The translations under genes were made by a program, and so were the position numbers. A stretch of 29,565 nt of DNA from Sulfurospirillum sp. UBA6810 (GTDB taxonomy: Bacteria > Campylobacterota > Campylobacteria > Campylobacterales > Sulfurospirillaceae): contig DKEY01000086.1 of NCBI GenBank assembly GCA_002469305.1, positions 1 through 29,565 of the forward strand, read 5' to 3'. This document shows, one piece after another, positions 1 through 7,489 of this stretch (its first letter is position 1; each line of letters opens with the position of its first letter). The notes under the pieces were generated by a model that saw nothing but the letters and a program-made list of their open reading frames with translations, searched no databases and was not told where the DNA came from.

Positions 1-1
1 T

Positions 2-373
2 TACACAGTTTATTTTACAGTCCCTAATTACCATAAATGGCCAGATAATATATATCAAAAATTTGAAAAGTTAAAACTAGAAGAAATATATAAAACTGTT
101 TTTGCATCATCTTCAGATTCCATACACACGCTCTCAGAAGATATATTTAATATAACTATAATGAATCAAGTTTCGCAAAAAAATTATAAAGAGTTGTTTT
201 TATGTGAAAAAAAATCATTTGCAATTTATTTGATGCTTGTATCAATTGAATTATTTAATTTTTCATTATATAAATTTGCTAATAAAATTGAAAATACAAA
301 ATTAAGCATAAAAATTGAAAATAATCAAAAAGAAATAATCGATATGATTACTGAGCATAATAGTCATGTCTAA
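2..373 (+). CDS. Partial unknown protein (3' end only)
   Basis: The reading frame is open from the left edge of the window, so the gene begins outside it; 123 codons plus a stop are visible. The sequence is rich in Lys, Asn, Ile and Phe with no motif I recognise. Residues around the Met codon at 161 could be an internal Met rather than a start, because the frame upstream reads as plausible protein. The C-terminal half contains a moderately hydrophobic stretch (near IYLMLVSIELFNF). Base use is strongly A/T-rich, more so than the metabolic genes to the right, which suggests acquired DNA. Its stop overlaps the start of the DUF2779 fragment that follows. Function unknown. Confidence 0.5.
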   Translation, partial: YTVYFTVPNYHKWPDNIYQKFEKLKLEEIYKTVFASSSDSIHTLSEDIFNITIMNQVSQKNYKELFLCEKKSFAIYLMLVSIELFNFSLYKFANKIENTKLSIKIENNQKEIIDMITEHNSHV

Positions 374-563
374 GTTCCTCTCCAAATCCCTCTACACCAG
401 AGCCATCCAATGCCCAAAATATCTTTGGCTCAAAAAGTACAAGCAAGAGGTTTTGAGCCTACCTGATGAGCAAGCCAAAGCGAGGTTTGAGACTGGCAAT
501 GTCGTGGGTGACTTAGCATGTGAATATATAAAGGGGTCGGAGCTAGAATATAAACTTTTTTAG
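366..563 (+). pseudogene. DUF2779 N-terminal fragment (partial paralogue of 1267-2774)
   Basis: The first 50 or so residues match the N-terminus of the DUF2779 gene at 1267 almost word for word (SKSLYTRAIQCPK, LWLKKYK, DEQAKARFETGN, GDLACE). Bases 376-524 and 1277-1424 are about 87% identical by eye. After the shared GCATGTGAA the similarity ends abruptly and the frame runs through a GGGGTCGGAGC motif into a stop. DUF2779 proteins are normally about 500 residues, so this 65-residue product is only the start of the Cas4-like nuclease domain and cannot be active. The divergence between the two copies shows this is not a very recent duplication. The start codon overlaps the previous gene's stop. 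Confidence 0.75.
533..555 (+). repeat. GGGGTCRG-type motif, copy 1, at the end of a truncated gene
   Basis: GGGGTCGGAGCTAGAATA followed by TAAAC begins just after the point where the DUF2779 fragment loses similarity to its full-length relative. A similar sequence, GGGGTCAGGGCTAAAC, begins at 6159 at the break of the lipase fragment, and a degraded copy lies at 15744. This resembles the REP-like sequences associated with Y1/RAYT transposases in other bacteria, but no such transposase is in the window. Confidence 0.4.
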
Positions 564-648
564 AATAAGCAAAAAAGCTCCCAACGGATAAATTTCTTGC
601 ATTTCAAATGAAGATGAAGAAGTTAAATATAAATAATAAGGAGATGTT

Positions 649-1263
649 TTGGAAACATTGATGCAGTTTTTAATTAAAAATTATAATAATGGAAACTATC
701 TTATAGTTGTATTTATGCTTATGGTTTTATTAGCCTTTAAATATAAGGCAATTATAGAATTTTTTGATTCTAGAAAAAAAGTAAAAATTTCTAAGATAGA
801 AGAAGCTTTAAAATGTGAAAAGATTGTAGGCATTGAAAGAGAGCTTTTGGAAAATGAACTTGCAAATGAGTATTTCAAAGTTACACTTGGCTTAAATGTT
901 GAAAAGGAGTTTAGAGAGGCTATCATTAATGCTCATAAAAATACAAAAGGTGAAATTGCATTTAGACATTTTCAAAGAGGATTAACCTTTTTTGATTTTT
1001 CTGAGGGAGTTTTAGTGGTAAAAATTTCTAAGATAGAGTATATGGTATCTGTTTTAAATGCTCTTATTTTAGCATTTTCATATTTTTCTTTTATTGCTTT
1101 TTTATTGTATGGAATTATTGATTTTTCATGGGCTAAGTCAATCCCTGCGTTTGGCTTTAGTGCTTTTTGTTTGGTTGTTTGTATATTTCTCATGTATGAT
1201 TTGCGTCATATAATATCTGCTAAAAAAGTTAAAAAATATTTAGCAAAAAATAAAAAAGAGTAA
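649..1263 (+). CDS. Small membrane protein of unknown function, three predicted TM segments
   Basis: I do not recognise the family. The 204-residue product has hydrophobic segments at about residues 18-34, 134-155 and 163-184, a charged helical middle (residues 40-115, rich in Lys and Glu) and a very basic tail (AKKVKKYLAKNKKE). The arrangement suggests an inner-membrane protein with a cytoplasmic coiled or helical domain. The start is taken as TTG at 649 because AAGGAG lies five bases upstream; the ATG at 644 is out of frame and closes at once, and ATG 661 is an alternative. The gene sits between the DUF2779 fragment and the longer DUF2779 copy, so it may be cargo inserted next to a duplicated gene. 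A/T-rich. Confidence 0.65.
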   Translation: METLMQFLIKNYNNGNYLIVVFMLMVLLAFKYKAIIEFFDSRKKVKISKIEEALKCEKIVGIERELLENELANEYFKVTLGLNVEKEFREAIINAHKNTKGEIAFRHFQRGLTFFDFSEGVLVVKISKIEYMVSVLNALILAFSYFSFIAFLLYGIIDFSWAKSIPAFGFSAFCLVVCIFLMYDLRHIISAKKVKKYLAKNKKE

Positions 1264-1266
1264 AAC

Positions 1267-2774
1267 ATGAACCTCTCAAAATCCCTCTACACCCGAGCCA
1301 TACAATGCCCGAAATCCTTATGGCTCAAAAAGTACAAACCAGAGGTTTTAAGTCCACCTGATGAGCAAGCCAAAGCGAGGTTTGAGACGGGCAACGAGGT
1401 AGGTGACTTGGCATGTGAACTTTTTCCTGATGGTCGTGAAGTACCTTATACGACAAACTTTGATGAGATGCTATCCACGACAAAGCAGTGGCTAGAAGAG
1501 GGCGTGAAAAGTATCTATGAAGCGACTTTTTTTGCAGAGGATATTTTGGTGCTTGTTGACATCTTACATGTAAATGAAGATGGCTCGATATCTTTGTATG
1601 AAGTGAAAAGCTCAACCGAAGTTAAAGAGATATATCTGCATGATGTTTCTATCCAGTACTATGTGCTAAAAAGCTTGGGTTTTGCGATAAAAGATGCTTT
1701 CATCATCCATCTAAACAAAGAGTATGTAAGAGGTGATGAACTTGAGTTAGAGAAGCTTTTTTGCGTAGTTGATGTTAGCGAAGAAGTTCTCGCTTTGCAA
1801 AGTGAGATTCCCTCAAAGCTCAAAACATACCAAACCTATCTCCAAGATAAAAAAATGAACCAGATATTCAGATAGGAAAACAGTGCCATAATCCTTATGT
1901 ATGCGATGCAAAAGAGTACTGTTGGAAAGTGCAAAGAGATATACCTGAGTACTCCATCTTTAACATCTTCAACCTTGGAAGTAAAAAACAAAAAGAGTTT
2001 TTTGAACAAGGTATCGTAGATATCGCCGATGTGCCAGATGACTTTGCTATGAGTGAAATACAAGCCAAAGCAGTAGCCAACTATAAATCAGGTGAAACTC
2101 ATATAGATAAAGAAGCTATAAAAGAGTTTTTCGAGAGTTTGAGTTATCCTTTGTATCATCTTGATTTTGAGACGTACCAACAAGCCGTGCCTTTGTACAA
2201 AGGTATAAGCCCTTACCAACAGATACCATTTCAATACTCCTTACATGTAGAAAATCAAGATGGCACATTGGAGCATAAAGAGTTTTTAGCAAAGGCAGGA
2301 AGCGACCCAAGGCGTGTTTTGGCTGAGAGTTTAGTGCGAGACATACCTTTACATGTAAACTCTTTGGCTTACAATATGAGCTTTGAAAAAGGCGTCATAC
2401 GCAAACTTGCCCAGCAGTTTGAAGACTTGAGTGCACATCTCATGAACATACATGACAATATAAAAGACTTGATGTTTGTGTTCCAAAAAAAGTACTATGT
2501 CATTCCAAGTATGCAAGGAAGCTACTCCATCAAGTATGTGCTTCCCGCTCTTGTACCGCAGATGCAAGAAGCCTATAAAAAGCTAGAGGGCATCCAAAAT
2601 GGCGGTGAAGCGATGAACGCCTTTGCATCTTTACATGTAAAGAGTTTGAAAGAGCAAGAAGAGATACGAAAACAGCTTTTGGCGTACTGTAAACTCGATA
2701 CTTTGGCGATGGTAAAGGTGTTGGGAAAGTTAAAAGAGGTTAGCGATGAATTATCAAAAACGATGACACATTAG
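1267..2774 (+). pseudogene. DUF2779 protein (Cas4-like nuclease plus DEDD-type exonuclease domain), frameshifted
   Basis: Two frames together make one DUF2779 protein of about 500 residues. The first part (1267-1875) starts MNLSKSLYTRAIQCPK and carries the PD-(D/E)XK Cas4-like core (LVDILHVNEDG, then LYEVKSS). The second part, open from 1851 in another frame, reads EPDIQIGKQCHNPYVCDAK then EYCW, the expected Cys-rich end of the Cas4-like domain. It continues into the RNase-H-like DUF2779 domain (YHLDFETYQQAVP, then YNMSFEKGVI, then KLDTLAM). The switch falls at an A7 run at 1849-1855; one more A would give D-K-K-N-E-P-D and restore the protein. So it is a recent single-base loss, a slippage-controlled gene, or a sequencing error. 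Three exact TTACATGTAA sites lie inside, at 1564, 2349 and 2631, each read as Leu-His-Val. Substrate and role of the family are not established. Confidence 0.8.
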
Positions 2775-2804
2775 AGTGCATTTAAAGCTTCATATGCACT
2801 CTAA
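2771..2804. terminator. Bidirectional hairpin between convergent genes
   Basis: TTAGAGTGCAT (2771-2781) pairs perfectly with ATGCACTCTAA (2794-2804), an 11-bp stem with a 12-base loop. It overlaps the stop codon of the DUF2779 gene and lies 10 bases before the stop of the leftward acyltransferase gene. This is the usual place for a shared terminator. T-runs are short, so it may be a weak one. Confidence 0.6.
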
Positions 2805-2814
2805 CTTTGTTAAA

Positions 2815-3576
2815 TTACCTTAAAAAAGAGCGTTTATAAAACTCTGAAGCCTCATAAGGATTCCAAGATATGACATAAAAGTCTCCTACCAACTCCCCAA
2901 AGTCTTTTAACTCTTTTTCTATCTTGATACCTCCAAACTTCGAGTAGAGTTTGTAGTGGTTTTGCGCTATGCTAGAGACAATCAAATCCAAATCATTGTT
3001 CATGACGATATCGTAGTATGCTCTCATGATATTTTTAAAATCCAAACTCAACTTTCCTTCATCTTTTTTTACTGTAAGCCTCGAAGTTTCAGCGATTTTT
3101 ATTTTTTCCTCCCTAAAGTAGTGCAAAGAGTATTTTTTATCTGTTGGAAGCTTGTTTCTCTTGGAGTCAAATATAATCCTAGAGGTTCCCGTGTACTCCT
3201 TTTCTTTTTTACAAAATATGATGGCAGAGTGACAATCATACTCATCAAAATTTAGTCCCTCAATCATATCTGGAAACTCAGTTTTGTACTTCATCATGTT
3301 ATACACATCACTTCGGAGTTTAAAAACCTCTATCAGGTCTTCTGCGTTAGTAGTGAGATGATAAAATCCTCCTTGAGTATCCCACTCTAATCTTTTGTTA
3401 AAAGCGATAGCTTCTTCTATAGTTTCCTAAAGGATAATCCTTTTGTTAAAAATCTCCATGATTTGCTTTTGTTCTTCACTAAAGCCTTTATCGCTATAGA
3501 TAGAAGTTTTTTGAAATTGTTGGTGGACAAGTCCACGAAGCTGGTTGAGTGAATAGTTTTTGTTGATACTAATCAT
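2815..3576 (-). pseudogene. FeeM/autoinducer-synthase-like GNAT acyltransferase with one in-frame stop
   Basis: Read leftward from ATG 3576 (strong AAAGGAGG upstream) the frame gives 49 codons, a single TAG at 3427-3429, then 203 further codons in the same frame. The part after the stop has the pattern of the N-acyl amino acid synthase / PEP-CTERM-associated acyltransferase branch of the GNAT superfamily: LIEVFKLRSDVYN, then GLNFDEYDCHSAI, then GTSRIIFD, KLPTDKKY, IAETSRLTV and HYKLYSKFGG. The 'LRSDVY' and 'DEYD' stretches correspond to the conserved N-terminal core. The first possible start after the stop is GTG 3306, which would drop the LR motif, so restart there would probably give a damaged enzyme. 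Likely product in intact form: an acyl-ACP-dependent synthase of a fatty-acyl signal or lipid. Two TGTGAC direct-repeat sites lie 40-97 bases upstream. The first 49 residues could instead be a separate small gene. Confidence 0.6.
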
Positions 3577-3616
3577 TTTTTCCTCCTTTAAAATTTTTTT
3601 AATTCTAAAGGAGTAC

Positions 3617-3673
3617 CGTCACAGTTTTCGTCACAGTTTTTAAAAATTTATTTTTGTGACAGAAAACGTGACG
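3617..3673. promoter_or_regulatory. Two TGTGAC direct-repeat operators facing each other
   Basis: Site A, 3617-3636, read on the minus strand is CTGTGACGAAAACTGTGACG. Site B, 3655-3673, read on the plus strand is TGTGACAGAAAACGTGACG. Each has two GTGAC half-sites 12 bases apart, the geometry of OmpR-family operators. They sit in front of the leftward acyltransferase gene and just downstream of the response regulator gene at 3786. The same motif recurs at 4659 and 26504. Confidence 0.6.
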
Positions 3674-3750
3674 AGATTATGATATATGGGTCAGTGTAAA
3701 GTGAGGGAAAAAGTGAAAAAAAAAGTAGAGGGGGTTTATAGAAGGGAAAA

Positions 3751-3770
3751 GGGATATTGGGAAATATCCC
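3751..3770 (-). terminator. Terminator of the response regulator gene
   Basis: GGGATATT (3751-3758) and AATATCCC (3763-3770) form an 8-bp perfect stem with a 4-base loop. Read leftward it is followed by TTTTCCCTTC and begins 16 bases after the stop of the response regulator. It would separate that gene from the acyltransferase gene and leave the latter to its own promoter. Confidence 0.6.
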
Positions 3771-3785
3771 AAGAGAGAAGAAAGC

Positions 3786-4475
3786 TTACTCTTTTATGTT
3801 TATTTTACATCCTACTGCTGGTATGGTTTCTATAAGTTTATAGTCCAGTTTTGTTTTGAGTCTATAAACTAGAGTACGAAGTGTACTATCGGACATGGTT
3901 GTATCCATCCAAATGAGATTTTCGAGAGTTCTCATAGGTACTATTTGTCCTTGTGCTCTTACCAAAATATCAAGAAGTTTTTTTTCTGTTTTGCTAAGCT
4001 TGATAGCTTGGTCTTCAAAGTAAAGAATTTTGTCTTTTTCATTAAAGTAAAATCCATCACCAAGTGACTGACACTCTTTTGATACTTGATGTTTTCTAGC
4101 AGAGTTTCTTTTATGCATAGCCAACAAAATATTTGATTTGAGGTCATTACTTTTAAAAGGTTTACTGATGTATCCGATAGGATCTGTTTGAGCAGCTTTG
4201 CTGATGGTTATATCATCGTTAAAAGCTGTCAGGTATATGATAGGAATGGAAGCAATCTTTTGTATGGCTTTTGCTGTTTCTATGCCATTTATACTGTTTT
4301 TGAGGTTGATATCAGCTAGAAGGATATCTGGCTTGTTATCTCTCACGCTTTGCAGGGCATCATCATAGTTGGTCACCATTTGGGTGATTTCAAAGTCAAG
4401 CTTTTCTAGAGCCAACTTTATATCAAGAGCCACTATAGCTTCATCTTCAAGTATCAGAACTTTTGTTTTCTGCAT
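3786..4475 (-). CDS. OmpR-type response regulator (orphan), copy 1
   Basis: This is a cytoplasmic two-component response regulator of 229 residues. The receiver domain covers residues 4-120 with the acidic pair E10-D11, the phosphate-accepting D55 (LLADINL), the switch Thr (IYLTAF) and the conserved Lys (YISKPF). A winged-helix DNA-binding domain covers about 140-229 (LSKTEKKLLDIL, then MSDSTLRTLVYRLKTKL, then ETIPAVGCKI). It closely matches the regulator at 26524 along the whole length; both start MQKTK and end with the same winged-helix signature. No histidine kinase is adjacent here, so its partner is probably the kinase at 27398 or one elsewhere. A good ribosome site (GGAGAG) precedes the ATG. 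TGTGAC direct repeats lie on both sides of the gene, consistent with autoregulation and control of the acyltransferase gene. Confidence 0.9.
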   Translation of the reverse strand: MQKTKVLILEDEAIVALDIKLALEKLDFEITQMVTNYDDALQSVRDNKPDILLADINLKNSINGIETAKAIQKIASIPIIYLTAFNDDITISKAAQTDPIGYISKPFKSNDLKSNILLAMHKRNSARKHQVSKECQSLGDGFYFNEKDKILYFEDQAIKLSKTEKKLLDILVRAQGQIVPMRTLENLIWMDTTMSDSTLRTLVYRLKTKLDYKLIETIPAVGCKINIKE

Positions 4476-4658
4476 TTTCTCTCCATATTATCTTGACTTT
4501 TTGGTTTATCTAGGGAGTCTATAGCCTTGCCTTTGCGTCATGTTCTCATGAGAATATGTAAAAAACAAGCTACAAAATAAACTCTTATGTTTCCACTTTG
4601 TTGTTGAAAAAGCAATATTATAGCAAGTAATTTTATTATCACAAGAATTTTTTATATT

Positions 4659-4676
4659 TGTGACGCAAACTGTGAC
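4659..4676. promoter_or_regulatory. TGTGAC direct-repeat operator upstream of response regulator 1
   Basis: TGTGACGCAAACTGTGAC has two identical hexamers 12 bases apart, about 184 bases upstream of the regulator's start. The core matches the sites at 3617, 3655 and 26504. No convincing gene lies between it and the regulator. Confidence 0.6.
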
Positions 4677-4700
4677 ATTTTTCTTATAAAATACTATCAA

Positions 4701-5002
4701 AGCAAATCATGTGTGTAAAATAGTATAAATAAACAATAAATAATATAAAAAAATCTCAAAATATAAAAAGATAGCATTGTATTTTGATAATATAAAGTTT
4801 TTTAACTAATTTATATACTTAAAGTTGCAAATATGCTCAAAATGAAGATTATCTTTTACATGTAAAGATTTCCAACAGATGGAATTTTCCTTCGCAGGTG
4901 CAAAGCACAACTGCTACGGTTCCAAACATAAAATACTAAAGCAGTTTAGTATTTTAAAATGTTTACATGTAAGAAATCAAATCAAACAAAAAGGAGCAAG
5001 AT
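4701..5002. other. Gene-free A/T-rich stretch with hairpins and two TTACATGTAA sites
   Basis: No believable gene. A compact structured block runs from TTACATGTAA at 4856 to TTACATGTAA at 4963. It holds a hairpin GCAGGTGC-AAA-GCAC-AA-CTGC at 4894-4914, which is unusually G/C-rich for this gap and is bracketed by GGAA (4881) and TTCC (4920). It also holds a perfect hairpin AAAATACTAAA-GCAG-TTTAGTATTTT at 4930-4955. A third palindrome lies in the next small ORF. This could be an untranslated leader, a small RNA, or a decayed repeat element. Confidence 0.45.
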
Positions 5003-5077
5003 ATGGAGCACAACAAAAGGTGGCTTAGGCTAAAACAAGCTTTACATGTAAAGAGTAAAAAGGAGGGCAAGAAATGA
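5003..5077 (+). CDS. Possible 24-residue basic leader peptide, coupled to the next gene
   Basis: ATG at 5003 follows AAGGAG (4991-4996) at a suitable distance and opens 24 codons (MEHNKRWLRLKQALHVKS, then KKEGKK). The stop TGA overlaps the ATG of the next gene as ATGA (5074-5077), the same coupling used throughout this genome. The peptide is very basic with no membrane segment. It includes a TTACATGTAA read as Leu-His-Val. It may be a real small protein, a translational-coupling leader, or chance; the ribosome site plus exact overlap favour translation. Confidence 0.45.
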   Translation: MEHNKRWLRLKQALHVKSKKEGKK

Positions 5078-5802
5078 TAGGAGGATTAATACTGCTTATT
5101 GGGTTTGGTTATTTTGTTTTATCAAAATATATCATCAAAAACACCTATGAAAAATACGGCACAAAAAAAGCCAAATATATCGCAACTGCGATTATGGTGC
5201 TGATACCTACTTGGGATATTGTTTTAGGTTATCCTATCTATGCATATTTGTGTCTAACTAAAGCAGGTGTTCATATCTATAAAACAGTAGATAATGTTGA
5301 TGGTTTTTATGTTGGAGAGTTGGATGCAAACTATCCTTATTCTCCTTATAAAGGGTATCGATATATGGATTATAAGGGTGAAAAGAGTGATAAGTATTAC
5401 CGGAACTACTGGATTGATAATAATACTTCGGACCTTTGTATTCTACCAGGGAAGCAACGTTATGGTAGTTATGCAGAAGCTTTTAAGCAAGGCAAATGTA
5501 TCGCTAAAGAGGAGATAGCTGAGAGCGAAGTGAGTCAGTGGAAACTAGAAGGATATAAAATTGGCTCTGAAACGAGAATACCTATTTTTAATATTCATAG
5601 GGTAGTTTCATTTCAATTGATTGATAGAAAAACCAATGCTGTTGCAGGTGAGCTGATTGAATACTCATGGGGAGGCGGATGGGTAAGAGATTCTCTAAGG
5701 TATTTTACAAAAATCGCAGGATTTGGATGTTCTGGTGTGGGCAAATTGCAAGATGAAGATCTTTACACAAAAATATTAAAACCAAGAAAAGGAGAAAATT
5801 AA
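5074..5802 (+). CDS. Two-TM protein of unknown function, paired with a lipase-like gene
   Basis: I do not recognise the family. The 242-residue product has two N-terminal hydrophobic segments (about residues 2-16 and 36-62) followed by a mainly polar domain rich in Tyr and Gly (residues 75-240), probably outside the cytoplasm. Cys residues near 123, 141 and 221 could form disulfides there. The gene starts by ATGA overlap with the small ORF at 5003 and ends one base before the start of the lipase fragment, so the three form one unit. A membrane-anchored protein next to a class 3 lipase could be an immunity or accessory partner of a secreted lipase effector, but no effector-delivery gene is in the window; this is inference from gene order only. 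Confidence 0.65.
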   Translation: MIGGLILLIGFGYFVLSKYIIKNTYEKYGTKKAKYIATAIMVLIPTWDIVLGYPIYAYLCLTKAGVHIYKTVDNVDGFYVGELDANYPYSPYKGYRYMDYKGEKSDKYYRNYWIDNNTSDLCILPGKQRYGSYAEAFKQGKCIAKEEIAESEVSQWKLEGYKIGSETRIPIFNIHRVVSFQLIDRKTNAVAGELIEYSWGGGWVRDSLRYFTKIAGFGCSGVGKLQDEDLYTKILKPRKGEN

Positions 5803-5803
5803 G

Positions 5804-6172
5804 ATGGCTACAATAAAAGAGTATTTAGACTATTCGGAGTTGGCTCAAGCAAGTTATGGGGACTTAATTGCTGGTATGTTTGGAAAAAACAATACTACAT
5901 ATATAAGAGAACTAACAAGAGAAGATAGTGATGGAGAAATAAAATTTTCTCAAACCCAAGCCAAAAACTTCGCCAACCGCTACGAAGTCCTAGCTACCAG
6001 TGCAGAGTACGGTATTGGAGATGTAAGTAGTTTTGATGCGGTATTGTTTTTAGATCATGATACAAGTAAAAAAGTCCTAGCCATTCGAGGCAGTCAAGAA
6101 GTTATGGACTACATCGTAGATATTGGTGAACTAGCACTCAATGGCAAAACAGATAAAAGGGGTCAGGGCTAA
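5804..6172 (+). pseudogene. Class 3 lipase-like protein, truncated N-terminal fragment
   Basis: Residues 1-115 resemble the N-terminal part of class 3 (Mbeg1/DUF2974-like) lipases: LDYSELAQASYGDL, then FDAVLFLDHDTSKKVLAIRG, then DYIVDIGELAL. The GxSxG nucleophile elbow and the catalytic Asp and His, which should follow some 60-200 residues later, are missing. The frame is cut by GATAAAAGGGGTCAGGGCTAA, whose GGGGTCAGGGC is the same motif type that ends the DUF2779 fragment at 563. The gene follows the two-TM gene after one base with its own GGAGAAAA ribosome site, so expression of a non-catalytic stub is possible. Class assignment is moderate because only the first third is present. Confidence 0.65.
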
Positions 6173-6182
6173 ACTCTAAACT
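6159..6182 (+). repeat. GGGGTCRG-type motif, copy 2, at the break of the lipase gene
   Basis: GGGGTCAGGGCTAAACTC followed by TAAACT. The GCTAAACTCTAAAC part recurs exactly at 15753 and the GGGGTC part at 533. It supplies the stop codon of the truncated lipase. A TTACATGTAA follows at 6213. Confidence 0.5.
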
Positions 6183-6228
6183 AATATGCAACTGATGAAG
6201 TAACAGATATCTTTACATGTAAAGAATC

Positions 6229-6600
6229 TTAGTTAAAAAAATCCCGATGAACAGCTTCGTTTTTAAGATTTTTGAGCGCACTTGCAAGTAGCGTGTCGTA
6301 GCGTTTTTCATCTACATGTAACGCTTCCATACTCACTGTTTTTTCCACACCCAATATGTCAGCATTGAGCACTTCAAGTTCCTTTTTGGTAAAGCGTTTT
6401 TTAAAAAGCATCGCTAACTCCGCATCGCTTTTTGTAGGTACTCTTTTATCGCCTAGCACATGGTGGATAATCTTACTAGCTTCTATCTCTTGTAACTTTA
6501 TCTTCTTTCCTATACTCTTTCTTTTTTGCGCATTGTAGCATAGAAAGAAAAAATCTATCGTAGTGTATATTTTGTTTAACTTATCCGTAGTAAAATACAT
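6229..6600 (-). CDS. Small basic protein of unknown function
   Basis: This 123-residue product has no motif I can name. It is rich in Lys and Leu and looks helical and soluble (IIHHVLGDKRVPTKSDAELA, then KKRFTKKELEVL). The N-terminus contains an odd hydrophobic run (IDFFFLCYN) that may not belong to the true protein. The annotated ATG at 6600 has no clear ribosome site and lies only 26 bases from the start of the rightward dioxygenase gene, leaving little room for two promoters, so a later start is possible. It contains a CTACATGTAA variant of the genome palindrome. Confidence 0.5.
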   Translation of the reverse strand: MYFTTDKLNKIYTTIDFFFLCYNAQKRKSIGKKIKLQEIEASKIIHHVLGDKRVPTKSDAELAMLFKKRFTKKELEVLNADILGVEKTVSMEALHVDEKRYDTLLASALKNLKNEAVHRDFFN

Positions 6601-6626
6601 TTATATTTCAACCACAAAGAAAAGTC

Positions 6627-7367
6627 ATGAAACTAACATCATCTCAAATTAAGCAATTCAACACCGATGGATTTTTAGTACTCAAAAACTTTGCAGATTT
6701 AGAGTTGTGCGAAGAGATACTTGCTAAAGTAGAGGAGCATTTAAAAGAGAAGGTTTCTCCTATCGAAAGTGAGCAAGAGTACCTACAAAACGGTGATACA
6801 AAAGTGACGGTAAGAAGATTACGCCAAGTGTTTGAGCGTGAGGGTGTCTTTAAAACATGGATGACCTATCCCAAGATACGAGGAGTGCTCAAAACACTTT
6901 TAAACGATACCCCAGTTCTTGTTTTGGCACATCATAACTCTATCATGACCAAGATGCCACAAGAGAGTTCTCGCACCTCTTGGCACCAAGATGCAAGATA
7001 CTGGCACTATGAAAATGACAATCTGATTTCAATCTGGCTGGCACTTGATGAGGAGTATCTCGAAAATGGACTTTTGGAGTTTATCCCAGGCTCTCATAAA
7101 ATGCGTTTTGAAAAAGAGCAGTTTGATGCGCAGAGCAATTTCATAGACGAACACCCAAAAAACAAAGAGTTGATACAAACAAGAGTACACACCAATCTCT
7201 CACGTGGAGATATTGTTTTGTTTCATTGTAAAACTCTCCATCATGCTAATAAAAACACCACAGATAAACCTAAGATATCATTTGTTTATACAACCAAAGG
7301 ACTTCATACCAATCCTATCAAAAACACACGAAGCGACTTTGAAGAGATAGTTTTGGAAGAGAAGTAA
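6627..7367 (+). CDS. Phytanoyl-CoA dioxygenase (PhyH) family Fe(II)/2-oxoglutarate oxygenase
   Basis: The PhyH family uses Fe(II), O2 and 2-oxoglutarate to hydroxylate small or lipid-linked substrates. The 246-residue length is typical. The iron triad is visible as the HxD motif in SRTSWHQDARYWHYEND (about residue 120) and a distal His in IVLFHCKTLHHANKNTT (about residue 200). The Arg/Lys for 2-oxoglutarate is probably in the KPKISFVYTTKG stretch that follows. The N-terminal FNTDGFLVLKNF is the classical start of the family. Substrate cannot be predicted. The gene is monocistronic: divergent from the small ORF at 6600 and followed by a 122-base gap before the hydrogenase operon. An O2-dependent enzyme beside an anaerobic hydrogenase probably means simple adjacency. 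Confidence 0.85.
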   Translation: MKLTSSQIKQFNTDGFLVLKNFADLELCEEILAKVEEHLKEKVSPIESEQEYLQNGDTKVTVRRLRQVFEREGVFKTWMTYPKIRGVLKTLLNDTPVLVLAHHNSIMTKMPQESSRTSWHQDARYWHYENDNLISIWLALDEEYLENGLLEFIPGSHKMRFEKEQFDAQSNFIDEHPKNKELIQTRVHTNLSRGDIVLFHCKTLHHANKNTTDKPKISFVYTTKGLHTNPIKNTRSDFEEIVLEEK

Positions 7368-7452
7368 AATAAATATTTTATAAAAGAAGTAGATTAAATC
7401 TTTTTTTAATAAAAAATTGACAAATTTTATTGAATTACCATTCACTTTTAGC

Positions 7453-7458
7453 TAGAAT
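7453..7458 (+). promoter_or_regulatory. Possible -10 element of the hydrogenase operon
   Basis: TAGAAT, preceded by T-rich sequence, lies about 31 bases before the first start codon. Campylobacterota sigma-70 promoters often lack a -35 box. A TTGACA at 7418 is too far away (29 bases) to pair with it. No sigma-54 GG/GC pair was found. Confidence 0.35.
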
Positions 7459-7489
7459 GACCTTTATAACACTATTTTAGGTATCTACA

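Noticed and set aside
4506..4700. A 64-codon leftward frame upstream of response regulator 1
   Set aside because: It covers a TGTGAC operator, has an unlikely composition and no family likeness; the region is better read as control DNA.
7418..7440. TTGACA as -35 box of the hydrogenase operon
   Set aside because: The only good -10 box is 29 bases away, and no -10 lies at 17 bases.
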